Shown piece after piece: positions 25,329-32,639 of a stretch of DNA of 32,639 nucleotides. Location of the stretch: positions 1 to 32,639 of the forward strand of contig JAFGRW010000055.1 of the NCBI GenBank assembly GCA_016934935.1, read 5' to 3'. Each line of letters begins with the position of its first letter. The first letter of the stretch is position 1. The DNA comes from Spirochaetota bacterium (GTDB lineage Bacteria > Spirochaetota > UBA4802 > JAFGJZ01). A program made the translations under genes and the position numbers. Below the pieces are notes generated by a model. The model worked only from the letters and a program-made list of their open reading frames with translations. It was not told the origin of the DNA and searched no databases.

Positions 25329-27011
25329 ATGACACTACAAACAATAATTGATGGGAAAAAGGTATTATCAGAAATATCCTCAGGTGGCCACGCAATTGTA
25401 TATAAAGTATGGGATGAGGTACTCGAGACACACTATGCAATAAAAGTTATGAAGCGTAGTGCTGCTGATAATGCAGACAGGTTTTTGACGGAAGCTAAAG
25501 TTTTAGCTCAGTTAAGACATCGGAACATTCCCACAATTCTCGGCTACGGAAAAACTGATGATAACCGTCCGTTTATTAGAATGGAATTCGTTGACGGTAA
25601 AGACATAGGGTCATTGATTAAGGAAAAAGGAAAACTACCACCCTCTGTTGCATTATCCATCATTATACAAGTAGCTCGTGCATTGCAGTATGCTCATAAC
25701 CTCGTTTACGAAATATATGGAGAGAAACGAAAAGGGCTCATTCATCGTGATATCAAACCCGCAAATATTCTTGTTGGAAAAGATGGGGTTGTTAAGCTTA
25801 TAGATTTTGGGATTGCTAAAATTGACAAATTGTCGATACATACTTCTGCGACATCGATCCTGGGAACCCCTCATTACATGGCACCCGAGCAGCTGGATCC
25901 TCCCGATGATGATCCTAAATTGGATAACAGAGGTGATATCTATAGCCTGGGATGTGTATTATATGAATGCATTACAGGTAAATGTCAATTTGATGCTGAA
26001 ACTATTACGGGCATTTTGAGCCGGAAACAGTCGGGGAAATATGATATGTCCGGGCTGAATGAATTTTCACCGCTTACTAAAAAAATCATTACTACTGCTA
26101 CTGCAATAGAAAAAAAATCTCGCTATGTAGATATCAGTCAAATGATAGAGGATCTTGAGGATGCTTTAGCTAACAGCTGTTCTATCAATAGGGTAGAGGA
26201 TGGCATTAAAAATTTCATAGAAACAGGCGAATTTCATGTAATACGAGACAAAAAGCCTTTAAAAAAGAGATGGATTATTTTTCCTCTTTTGATACTCACT
26301 TTTTCCGTATTTTTATCATGGAAATTATACATTCCAAAAACTGGAAATAACTTAAAAGTTGAAAGCATTGTAAAGTTTGACACAGCAGTAAGTACAACTG
26401 AAAAAACTGTAATAACAGATTCTACTATTATAGATAAAACTCAAAAAAAAGAGACGTTATCAAAAACAAGTTTAAAAGTCTTAAAAAAACGTACTCAACA
26501 AGTTACAGATGAAACATCCGGATTAGGTAGCCAGGAAGTAATTTCGTCATTCGAAATGTTTAAAAAGGGCCTTTACAGCGATGTTGTAATGCAATTTTCC
26601 GGGAAAAAAAGTGCAGAACTATCAGATAGTTCATTTCTCATACTATGTGGGTCACTGCTTAATGAAAATCCTGAGAAATTAGGTGAATATCTTTTCAGCC
26701 GGACCGTACGAGATGGGTATCATCACTACCTACGTGGACGTTTTTACTGTTTAAGTGGAAAGTGGGAACAAGCACGTAGCAGTTTTTTAAAAACGTTAAC
26801 AGTTCCGACAATCATTCCTTGTGATGAAGAAAACCAATTTTACCTGGTTAATAGTGCGTTTTATTTATATACGAAATCTCCCAACATCAGTAATCGCGAC
26901 TTTTTTAAAGGACAAAAAAATGAATATCTTATAAAATATTGCTCGAAACATAGAAAGAGTAAAAATTGTACCGCAGTAGAAAAAATGGATGAGAGTAAAA
27001 ACATTTTTTGA
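25329..27011 (+). CDS. Membrane Ser/Thr protein kinase (Hanks type)
   Basis: A 560-residue kinase. Motifs: a Gly-rich loop SSGGHAIV, Lys39 in YAIKVM, catalytic loop HRDIKPANI (D141), DFG (D159), APE in PHYMAPEQ, and GDIYSLGCVLYE. A single membrane segment follows at ~315-335 (WIIFPLLILTFSVFLSW), with the kinase inside and a ~225-residue outside part that has TPR-like helices (YLRGRFYCLSGKWEQARSSF). It could sense an outside signal and phosphorylate cytoplasmic targets, perhaps linked to the cargo operon upstream. The gap before it is 207 nt and there is no clear ribosome site at ATG 25329, so the start is less certain. Confidence 0.88.
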   Translation: MTLQTIIDGKKVLSEISSGGHAIVYKVWDEVLETHYAIKVMKRSAADNADRFLTEAKVLAQLRHRNIPTILGYGKTDDNRPFIRMEFVDGKDIGSLIKEKGKLPPSVALSIIIQVARALQYAHNLVYEIYGEKRKGLIHRDIKPANILVGKDGVVKLIDFGIAKIDKLSIHTSATSILGTPHYMAPEQLDPPDDDPKLDNRGDIYSLGCVLYECITGKCQFDAETITGILSRKQSGKYDMSGLNEFSPLTKKIITTATAIEKKSRYVDISQMIEDLEDALANSCSINRVEDGIKNFIETGEFHVIRDKKPLKKRWIIFPLLILTFSVFLSWKLYIPKTGNNLKVESIVKFDTAVSTTEKTVITDSTIIDKTQKKETLSKTSLKVLKKRTQQVTDETSGLGSQEVISSFEMFKKGLYSDVVMQFSGKKSAELSDSSFLILCGSLLNENPEKLGEYLFSRTVRDGYHHYLRGRFYCLSGKWEQARSSFLKTLTVPTIIPCDEENQFYLVNSAFYLYTKSPNISNRDFFKGQKNEYLIKYCSKHRKSKNCTAVEKMDESKNIF

Positions 27012-27020
27012 TATTAAAAA

Positions 27021-27054
27021 GTATAAAACGTATTAAAAAGTACTTATAAAGTAT
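27021..27054 (+). promoter_or_regulatory. Helically phased GTAT repeats before the first RHH gene
   Basis: GTAT, GTAT, GTAC and GTAT start at 27021, 27030, 27040 and 27051, at 9, 10 and 11 bp spacing, about one turn of DNA, embedded in A/T tracts. This is the type of array bound by cooperative RHH dimers, and a matching array precedes the paralogue at 27506, so self-repression is likely. Confidence 0.5.
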
Positions 27055-27073
27055 TTAAAATTTAGGAACAAAA

Positions 27074-27259
27074 ATGGATGCAGAAAAATCATTAAAAAAT
27101 AAGCCAAAAGAAAAAAAATATCGAATTGCAGTATATTTTACCGAGGAACAGAAAAACCGTTTAGACAAATATGCAAAAAAATTAGGCCAACCGGCTGCTA
27201 ATTCATACATATTGAATATAGCTCTGATGCAATTTTTAGATAGTCAAAACATTCATTAA
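27074..27259 (+). CDS. Small ribbon-helix-helix DNA-binding protein 1
   Basis: A 61-residue protein with the RHH layout: a basic N-terminal tail, the strand YRIAVYFTEE, then helices QKNRLDKYAKKLG and a C-terminal helix ending IALMQFLDSQNIH. It is a paralogue of the product at 27506, with an identical tail ALMQFLDSQNIH and the shared LDKYA and KLGQPAA blocks. Such proteins are typically repressors of plasmid operons. The ribosome site is only a weak AGGA. It probably represses its own promoter through the GTAT repeats upstream. Confidence 0.75.
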   Translation: MDAEKSLKNKPKEKKYRIAVYFTEEQKNRLDKYAKKLGQPAANSYILNIALMQFLDSQNIH

Positions 27260-27505
27260 AACACACTTTCAAATTTAAAACAACGGCTAATTGTCCATGT
27301 ACATGCTGCTAAAAGCTTCTGTCGGCAGCAGACAACTATTTCACTTTTAATCCACCTTCAAATCTTTTAGAAATCATCCTAAAAGCATTAAACGTAAGCT
27401 GAGAGTGTGAATGAAATAATGAAACATTTCGTTTTTTAATGGTATTATATGGTATAAAATGTATTTTTATGGTATAAAGGATCATTTCATTTTAAAGGAG
27501 TACGC
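27260..27505. other. Spacer between RHH genes with an inverted repeat
   Basis: No gene. It holds a CTTTTAG/CTAAAAG inverted repeat (27364-27370, 27379-27385) with an 8-nt loop, and a weak CTGCT..AGCAG pair near 27306-27328. It is followed by a second GTAT array. Confidence 0.4.
27442..27475 (+). promoter_or_regulatory. Helically phased GTAT repeats before the second RHH gene
   Basis: GTAT starts at 27442, 27452, 27461 and 27472, intervals 10, 9 and 11 bp, three of them as GGTAT. Two copies run into TATAAA, which could be -10 boxes. The number of units and the spacing mirror the array at 27021. Confidence 0.55.
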
Positions 27506-27691
27506 ATGGCTGACGAAAAATCATCAGACGATAAACCTACGGATAAAAAAGAACGTATTGTAGTATATCTTACTAAAGAACAAAAGGGTCGTTTGGATAA
27601 ATATGCACAGAAATTAGGGCAACCGGCCGCAGATTCTTCTATCGCTCGTATTGCACTGATGCAATTTCTGGATAGTCAAAATATTCATTAA
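27506..27691 (+). CDS. Small ribbon-helix-helix DNA-binding protein 2
   Basis: A 61-residue paralogue of the product at 27074: same length, strand ERIVVYLTKE, LDKYAQKLGQPAA, and the identical tail ALMQFLDSQNIH. The DNA-facing strand differs (ERIVVYLT versus YRIAVYFT), so the two may read related but not identical operators. It has a good AAAGGAG ribosome site. The tandem duplication immediately before the VirB operon suggests dosage or antagonistic control of that operon. Confidence 0.78.
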   Translation: MADEKSSDDKPTDKKERIVVYLTKEQKGRLDKYAQKLGQPAADSSIARIALMQFLDSQNIH

Positions 27692-28023
27692 AACCTTTTC
27701 TTCAATTCAATTCCGCTTTCATCTTTTCCCCATCTCTCACAAAATCTCTTTTTTTACTTTTTTACCCATATTTAACAAATTAAATACCGCAAAAACGGTA
27801 TAGCTTATTGCTGAAAATGCTCTCCCAGAGTCATTTGAACCAGTTGTAACAATATAAAAAATTGTTTTCTTCCCTTAAAAAATGAAGAACTAAGTGTTGA
27901 CACTGTTAGTACTATTTGATATATTAAAGTACATATAGTGCCATAATGAAATAAAATAGATTAATAAAGACCGTTAAGGCGCATTTTGTTTTATACTTTG
28001 AATCTGTTTAAGGAGGTCCTGGT
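27692..28023. other. Intergenic region holding the VirB-operon promoter
   Basis: No gene seen in 332 nt. It has two weak hairpins, ATACCG/CGGTAT (27784-27789, 27796-27801) and AACAAT/ATTGTT (near 27848-27866, followed by a T-rich tract), either of which could end the RHH transcript, and the promoter described separately. Confidence 0.45.
27897..28000 (+). promoter_or_regulatory. Promoter of the VirB operon with shared control boxes
   Basis: TTGACA (27897-27902), a 17-nt spacer and TATATT (27920-27925). Downstream: CATATA (27932-27937) directly joined to GTGCCATAATGAA (27938-27950), then TTAAGGCGCAT (27974-27984) and ATACTTT (27993-27999). The same set follows the coupling-protein promoter, where CATATA and GTGCC are separated by 10 more nucleotides. 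Confidence 0.78.
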
Positions 28024-28386
28024 ATGAAAAGTTCTAATTCTGGGCATATAATCTTAGTTGATGACATGCCTGTTTATCCAGATTTAATAAAAGATGTGCT
28101 CTTAAGTGAAGATTACAGTAATATTTCAGTCTTCTTTGACCCTACTGAAGCACTTAGTAGTGTACTTTCATCCAATGAAAAGCCTTTTTTTATTCTCACA
28201 GATTTTTCCATGCCTTTCATGACCGGGGTAGAACTTCTGCAGGAAGTGAAGAAAAAGTTCCCCACAATTAAAGGCGCAATTCTTACTGCTGATCCAAACG
28301 CTGTTCATAATCAAGAGTTCTCGATCATTGATAAAGGTGAACAATTTACAACTAAAGTATTGGAAATTATGGCTAATGTTGCTTAA
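28024..28386 (+). CDS. Stand-alone response-regulator receiver (CheY-like)
   Basis: A 120-residue protein made only of a receiver domain. The acidic pocket D13/D14 (ILVDDM), phosphoacceptor D60 (ILTDFSMPFMTGVELL), T88 (ILTAD) and K104 (IDKG) are all in place; the Pro that usually follows the Lys is Gly. It has no output domain and no histidine kinase nearby. It is the first gene of the VirB operon, with a perfect AAGGAGGT ribosome site. It probably couples a host phosphorelay signal to transfer, perhaps by binding the RHH protein encoded next; that is inference. Confidence 0.82.
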   Translation: MKSSNSGHIILVDDMPVYPDLIKDVLLSEDYSNISVFFDPTEALSSVLSSNEKPFFILTDFSMPFMTGVELLQEVKKKFPTIKGAILTADPNAVHNQEFSIIDKGEQFTTKVLEIMANVA

Positions 28387-28421
28387 TAAAGTAAAAAAAC
28401 AGGACGGAGGATTATTAGTGT

Positions 28422-28640
28422 ATGGCAAATAATAATATACAAGTTGAAAAAGATGATGATTGTACGTTACCGGTAATGAAAACTGACGTACGGGTTGTGA
28501 GTTACTATAGCAGGAATCATGCAAATAAGATTAGAAAATATTCGTCTGAAATCGGGTCTTCAAGGATGTCAAACACGGTGAGAAGCATTGTCGTTAAATT
28601 CCTTGATAGTCATTTTGAAAAGAACGCAGTTGTTAACTAA
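28422..28640 (+). CDS. Small RHH-like DNA-binding protein 3
   Basis: A 72-residue protein with a strand-helix-helix arrangement: VRVVSYYSRNHANKIRKYSS, then MSNTVRSIVVKFLDSHF. It resembles the two RHH proteins upstream in layout and in the FLDS helix end but is diverged. A GGAGG site lies 11 nt upstream of the ATG. It is encoded between the receiver domain and the pilin, suggesting a regulator of this operon. Confidence 0.6.
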   Translation: MANNNIQVEKDDDCTLPVMKTDVRVVSYYSRNHANKIRKYSSEIGSSRMSNTVRSIVVKFLDSHFEKNAVVN

Positions 28641-28672
28641 TAAAATTTTTCACTCTTAGTTAAGGAGGAGTT

Positions 28673-29005
28673 ATGATTATCTCAAAAAGCCAAGTAGTTC
28701 CATTGGTGGTTCTAATTTCGTCAGTCTTTGTTTCTGTATATGCACAAGCAAATGGAGCAGTATCTTCAACTGTTATTACAGAGGGATTCTCATCTCATAT
28801 TACCACGATATGGGGAATTGCTAAATGGTTAATGCAAGCTATTTTAGGTATAACCGCAGCTGTGTTATCGTTTAGGACCGCTACAAAAGGGCAAGGGGAG
28901 GACCGTACTGGTGGATGGATTGCAGTTATCAGCATAATACTCGTTGCTATAGGATTAACGTATGTTCCAACAATTATGGACACTCTCTTTGGAATTACGT
29001 TTTGA
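28673..29005 (+). CDS. virB2: VirB2/TrbC-family pilin
   Basis: A 110-residue prepilin: signal peptide (VVPLVVLISSVFVSVYAQA, cleavage near 28), then two hydrophobic helices (~50-65 with AKWLMQAILGITAAVLSF, and ~83-100 with WIAVISIILVAIGL) joined by a short polar loop (RTATKGQGEDRTGG). This is the VirB2/TrbC plan: the major subunit of the conjugative pilus. It starts at ATG 28673 with AAGGAGG. Position next to VirB3 and VirB4 supports the call; primary sequence is poorly conserved in this family. Confidence 0.8.
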   Translation: MIISKSQVVPLVVLISSVFVSVYAQANGAVSSTVITEGFSSHITTIWGIAKWLMQAILGITAAVLSFRTATKGQGEDRTGGWIAVISIILVAIGLTYVPTIMDTLFGITF

Positions 29006-29021
29006 TTGGAGGATAAGTATC

Positions 29022-29318
29022 GTGGGAAAAACAGTTTGTCCCATTATATCAGGTAATCCGCGATATTTTGGACTTACCCAAATGGAATGGGCGATGGCAC
29101 TTTTCCTTTTCTTTTTAATTACCCTTATACCGGTTCCATTTCGGTATATTGGGTATTTCATATGGGTTATTGGTGTTATCCTATATCCTAAAATTTCCAA
29201 AAAATTTGAAGAAAATTTCCTCGCTGTTCTACTGGAGTCTATGAAAATACCTTCAACAATTATTGGTCATATCAGACGAGCGGTTCCACCACTGGAAAAC
29301 GATAAAAGTCATGTATAG
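29022..29318 (+). CDS. virB3: VirB3/TrbD-family inner-membrane channel protein
   Basis: A 98-residue protein. The start chosen is GTG 29022 with GGAGG nine bases upstream; a longer in-frame start at 28962 would overlap the pilin gene. It begins with a polar stretch including GNPRYFGLTQMEW, then two membrane segments (MALFLFFLITLIPVPF and IGYFIWVIGVILYP), and a short cytoplasmic tail, the VirB3/TrbD plan. VirB3 works with VirB4 in the inner-membrane complex of type IV secretion. Its last 8 nt overlap the next gene. Confidence 0.75.
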   Translation: MGKTVCPIISGNPRYFGLTQMEWAMALFLFFLITLIPVPFRYIGYFIWVIGVILYPKISKKFEENFLAVLLESMKIPSTIIGHIRRAVPPLENDKSHV

Positions 29319-30312
29319 ACCAATTTCATATATTGATCTTCCGAATGCGGACTTACGAACTGTGGGTGTAATTCCGCTTCATTATCTATTCCCTATACAT
29401 TCTGTTTACTATTATAAATCTGCTTTGGCGTATATTCATTATAATGGTAGTATATACTGTTTTTTTAATGCATCATCAGTGGATAGTACTAAATTAGCGT
29501 CGGCAATAAAAAAACTTCCAGAGCACTCGTCTATCCAAATTTACAAATATCACAAACCGGATAAAGATTCCTATTATATTACACTTACTTGCAATATTGA
29601 TTACCATAATGCAATACCAGGATCGATTTTTGATAATGTCTCCTCAAATCCCATTAGGAAGCAGATAGCTGTTGTTCACCAAAGGACCAGGAATGCTTAT
29701 TCATTGTTAGAACCATTTCTAAATGATTTAAATTTGTGCTCTATGGATTATCTGACATCTGATTTGCCAGGCATACTTCTGGAATTTAAAAAAATTGGTA
29801 ATGCAATACACGCTGTTCCGATCAAAACGAACATGTCATATCTAAAAATCGGTTCGCGTTATGCCACTGTTGCGAGCATCAATAATATCGCAACGATTCC
29901 TGAGATATGCACTATTCTTAATGATTATACTTACCTTGAACGGATTGTTACGATTATACCATCACGACAACGCCAAACAGATTTGCAATTACTAATATCT
30001 GGAAATTCAAACCTGATTGCTTGTCTATCAAAAAGTAGCCACTATAAAAGGAACATCGATACAGATGAATATGGCAGAGTTGTCTATACTGATGTTACTT
30101 TTTTTCTCTCTTCAGATAGTATTTCATCTTTAAATGATACATTTAGTCGTTTTAATTCAGCAATGAGTGATAACCACATTGCCCTTTATTGCCATACCAA
30201 TACCACAAGATCAACATATATCAGCTTTTTTCCGGGAAACGATTGTTATGGTGAGAGGTGTTCTATCATTTTTGAGCAATCAATAGAGAATATTCTAAAA
30301 AGTTCATTATAA
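29311..30312 (+). CDS. VirB4 N-terminal-domain-only paralogue
   Basis: A 333-residue protein starting at ATG 29311 inside the end of virB3, so translation is probably coupled. It has no ATPase motif. Its C-terminal part (DSISSLNDTFSRFNSAMSDN, ending YISFFPGN at 303-310) aligns in length and pattern with the end of the N-terminal domain of the full VirB4 encoded next (DELWRRVRLFRNTVSSSF, ending FYSIFPGN at 378-385); the PGN motif is a VirB4-family landmark just before the ATPase domain. So this appears to be a VirB4 that kept only the VirB3-binding/structural domain. The relation is inferred by eye and not tested. Confidence 0.55.
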   Translation: MYRPISYIDLPNADLRTVGVIPLHYLFPIHSVYYYKSALAYIHYNGSIYCFFNASSVDSTKLASAIKKLPEHSSIQIYKYHKPDKDSYYITLTCNIDYHNAIPGSIFDNVSSNPIRKQIAVVHQRTRNAYSLLEPFLNDLNLCSMDYLTSDLPGILLEFKKIGNAIHAVPIKTNMSYLKIGSRYATVASINNIATIPEICTILNDYTYLERIVTIIPSRQRQTDLQLLISGNSNLIACLSKSSHYKRNIDTDEYGRVVYTDVTFFLSSDSISSLNDTFSRFNSAMSDNHIALYCHTNTTRSTYISFFPGNDCYGERCSIIFEQSIENILKSSL

Positions 30313-30353
30313 AAATCTTCAGTATCTTTCTGATTAGAAAGGAAGAGTGATTG

Positions 30354-32639
30354 ATGTATACCCCTTCACTACCTTCAACTTGTCATTTAAAAACATTGGG
30401 TGACTTTTTACCATATGTTACCGTTGCACATGATTTCATAGTTTCTGAAAAACCGTCGCAACTTACTGCTATTCTTGAAACTCGTTTATCAGAGTTGGAT
30501 GATGATGATGTAATGCAAGCAAAACATGATCTTCTAATGAATGTTCTATGTGATGTAATGCCTCAGAACTCTACGTTGTCCATATACCTGACTAAACGTT
30601 TTATTAATGAAAAACTTTCGTATCGAACAGCATGCTCGAATGATTTAATAAAACATCTTGATAAAAAAACAATTGATACATTTAACTCAAAAAGTTACCC
30701 ACATTTTGCATGTTTTTTTGCCATAACAATTCCTGTAATTTCATCAAAATCATTTTCTTTGAATAATTCAGAATCTAAGGAAAATGTCGATTTTAGTGAT
30801 TACACAGAAACAACTGAAGTGCTTAATAATCTCATCCATGCAATTACTTCTCGTGTACAAGGAACGGTTATTCGACTTATTTCTTCTCAAATTCTGGGTT
30901 TTTTATCAGTGCTCATTAACCATTATATCGTTAATACATACGCAGATCTTAATGGTGTGCTTTCGGGTGATTTTAACAGCACTTCGAATGCTTTTAATAA
31001 ATTACCGGGATATGTTTACTATGGAGGAAATTATCATTCTGTTTTAAGCCTGCGATCTGTCGGCAGTGAAAGCCGTCTACCATCCGAAACAACAGCTGCA
31101 TTGAATAAAATTTTCTATCAGTCGAATGACCTTTGCAACATTCCTTTTACTATTCATCATTCCATAAAGTTTCTTTCTAAACAGCACGGGTTAACCACAG
31201 CATCATTTCGAAGAAATAATTTAGAAATGAAGAAAGGTTTAGCGAAACGAAATGCTTTGTTTGCAAAAACTGAAGAAGGAATAACGCCAGAAAAACTTTA
31301 CGACCTTATCTCACATTCTATAAGTATCGTTGAAAACTCCAATCATAAATTTGTTAATCAATTTTTTCAGGTTCATTTATGGCATGAGAATCTTGATGAA
31401 CTATGGCGGAGGGTTCGCCTTTTTCGTAACACGGTATCCTCTTCTTTTCTACTGAAACCGGAAAAATTCAACATAAAGCCAGCCTTTTACTCGATCTTCC
31501 CCGGCAATGAATCGATTAATAAAATTAACTCCATGCTGGCAACTTATACAGTTGCTGATTTCATGCCGATCGATCTGCCTCGTGAATGTCTTCCTGACAG
31601 TGATCCGGCAAAAGGTCCGGAACATGTTTTTTTCCAGACACAATCCGGCTCAATTGCACGACTTTGCTTATTCAGCACTCTTTGCAATGCCCATAATTCA
31701 ATAATTGTCGGAGGTACCGGTTCAGGTAAATCTTTTCTTCAAAATTCTTTGCTTTATCAAGCTCAGGCAGGTTTTGATCCTGCAATATATATAATTGATG
31801 TTGGTGGTGAAAATGCTGGTTCATACATGAACTTCATTTTAAACAATCATGGTACTTATGTACAAATTTCTGCTGATAATCCTTTCTCAATGAATCCTTT
31901 TGATGGGCAACTTCTCAAAGAAGATAAGAACGGTCAGCTTAAACCTGACGAAATAAAGTTTGAAGCATTGCAGAGTATTCTTAAGCGGATGATAGGTTCT
32001 GTTGATGGCAAAGACACAATCGAGCCGCTTAATAAGGATGTCGAATTCCACCTGAATAAGGCTATCATTCAATATTACATTGACAATGACAATAATCAGG
32101 GCAATAAATGCAATTTAGATGAGTTCGCTCAAAAATATCTAAAAACCAATAAGGAAATAATCAATGCTGGCGTGGATGTATTTAAAGCGCTTGCCCCTTT
32201 CATTGGAAGTGGAATCGAGACGGGAATTTATGCAGCATATTTTCGTGCTACTGACGAAATAAAAAATCCCAATATCGTTTGTTTTGATCTTATGGGTCTT
32301 GCATCAAGGCCAAGACTTGCTTCAGTGCTTATTCCAACCCTACTTGATATGATTATTCGTGCTGTCGGTGGAAAGGAGTTTGCACATCGTAGGAAACTTA
32401 TTATCGTTGATGAGGCATGGAAGTTCTTGAAAGATCCATCTGTTGGAGGCTTTATCCAGGAAATGTACTCTACCATCCGTAAACTAAATGGGAGTATCAC
32501 GTTATTGACTCAAAACTTGCAAACAATAATGGAATCTCCAATTGCCGGTAGCATCCTTATTAATACCAGTTATTATTATCTTATGGGATCCAATCATATT
32601 CATGATCCTGATGATAATCCACCCAAAACCCCTCTTTTA
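30354..32639 (+). CDS. virB4: VirB4/TraC-family type IV secretion ATPase (cut by window end)
   Basis: Open for 762 codons to the window end, with an AAGGAAG ribosome site before ATG 30354. The N-terminal domain ends with FPGN (382-385). The ATPase core has Walker A VGGTGSGKSF (452-461) and Walker B LIIVDEAWKFL (D686, E687), then LLTQNLQTIMES, typical of VirB4. NPFDG after a long strand also fits VirB4. It energises pilus assembly and substrate transfer at the inner membrane. About 100 or fewer C-terminal residues are missing; this is the window edge and not a truncation. Confidence 0.93.
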   Translation, partial: MYTPSLPSTCHLKTLGDFLPYVTVAHDFIVSEKPSQLTAILETRLSELDDDDVMQAKHDLLMNVLCDVMPQNSTLSIYLTKRFINEKLSYRTACSNDLIKHLDKKTIDTFNSKSYPHFACFFAITIPVISSKSFSLNNSESKENVDFSDYTETTEVLNNLIHAITSRVQGTVIRLISSQILGFLSVLINHYIVNTYADLNGVLSGDFNSTSNAFNKLPGYVYYGGNYHSVLSLRSVGSESRLPSETTAALNKIFYQSNDLCNIPFTIHHSIKFLSKQHGLTTASFRRNNLEMKKGLAKRNALFAKTEEGITPEKLYDLISHSISIVENSNHKFVNQFFQVHLWHENLDELWRRVRLFRNTVSSSFLLKPEKFNIKPAFYSIFPGNESINKINSMLATYTVADFMPIDLPRECLPDSDPAKGPEHVFFQTQSGSIARLCLFSTLCNAHNSIIVGGTGSGKSFLQNSLLYQAQAGFDPAIYIIDVGGENAGSYMNFILNNHGTYVQISADNPFSMNPFDGQLLKEDKNGQLKPDEIKFEALQSILKRMIGSVDGKDTIEPLNKDVEFHLNKAIIQYYIDNDNNQGNKCNLDEFAQKYLKTNKEIINAGVDVFKALAPFIGSGIETGIYAAYFRATDEIKNPNIVCFDLMGLASRPRLASVLIPTLLDMIIRAVGGKEFAHRRKLIIVDEAWKFLKDPSVGGFIQEMYSTIRKLNGSITLLTQNLQTIMESPIAGSILINTSYYYLMGSNHIHDPDDNPPKTPLL

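Noticed and set aside
29263..32639. One VirB4 gene broken by a frameshift
   Set aside because: The downstream gene alone has a complete N-terminal domain with its own FPGN motif and its own ribosome site, so two genes are present.

Overview
This window reads as the backbone of a conjugative plasmid (or a plasmid-like integrative element) that also carries an extracytoplasmic cargo cassette. The backbone includes an iteron-type replication origin with a Rep_3-family initiator, a ParA partition operon with a repeat array in front of it, a MobF relaxase-helicase with an accessory DNA-binding protein, a VirD4/TraD-type coupling protein, a plasmid-type topoisomerase III, and the start of a VirB2-VirB3-VirB4 pilus/secretion operon. 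The host is probably a Gram-negative member of the FCB group, most plausibly Fibrobacterota (Chitinispirillum-like). The reasons are AT-rich genes with good AGGAGG ribosome sites and TTGACA/TATATT promoters (unlike Bacteroidota), InlB-type repeats and a lipoprotein signal, and a C-terminal tail on a secreted protease that looks like a type IX secretion signal. The host assignment is inference.

Layout. 1-319 (minus): start of an exported WD40-repeat protein, cut by the window edge. 668-3317 (minus): an orphan phosphoribosyltransferase-domain gene, then a ParB-like gene and parA, each unit ending in a hairpin terminator. 3348-3720: a degenerate tandem array with a steady 26-bp period directly upstream of parA, the likely centromere. 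4041-5421: the origin, with seven direct iterons at 20-22 bp spacing, outlying and inverted iterons, a 21-bp palindrome and a self-regulated rep promoter. 5422-6747: rep. 6774-6902: a chain of hairpins sharing one loop sequence, the best oriT candidate. 7013-18159 (plus): relaxosome protein, relaxase, two small paralogous proteins, coupling protein, two proteins sharing an unknown domain, topoisomerase III.

18243-27011 is cargo. It is a tight operon of an archaeal-type/STAND-like ATPase, an exported beta-helix protein with C-terminal membrane segments, a large lipoprotein (Ig-like, carboxypeptidase regulatory-like domain, six InlB B-repeats, FGE-sulfatase fold without visible catalytic cysteines) and a secreted clan-CD (gingipain/caspase-like) protease. 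A Hanks-type membrane Ser/Thr kinase follows. This gene set is the best candidate for an undescribed system.

27074-32639 holds two paralogous ribbon-helix-helix (RHH) repressors, each behind helically phased GTAT repeats, then an operon of a stand-alone receiver domain, another RHH-like protein, a VirB2 pilin, VirB3, a VirB4 N-domain-only paralogue and full-length VirB4 (cut by the window end). The promoters of the coupling-protein operon and the VirB operon share the same core and downstream boxes, differing by a 10-nt insertion, so DNA processing and pilus building are probably co-regulated.
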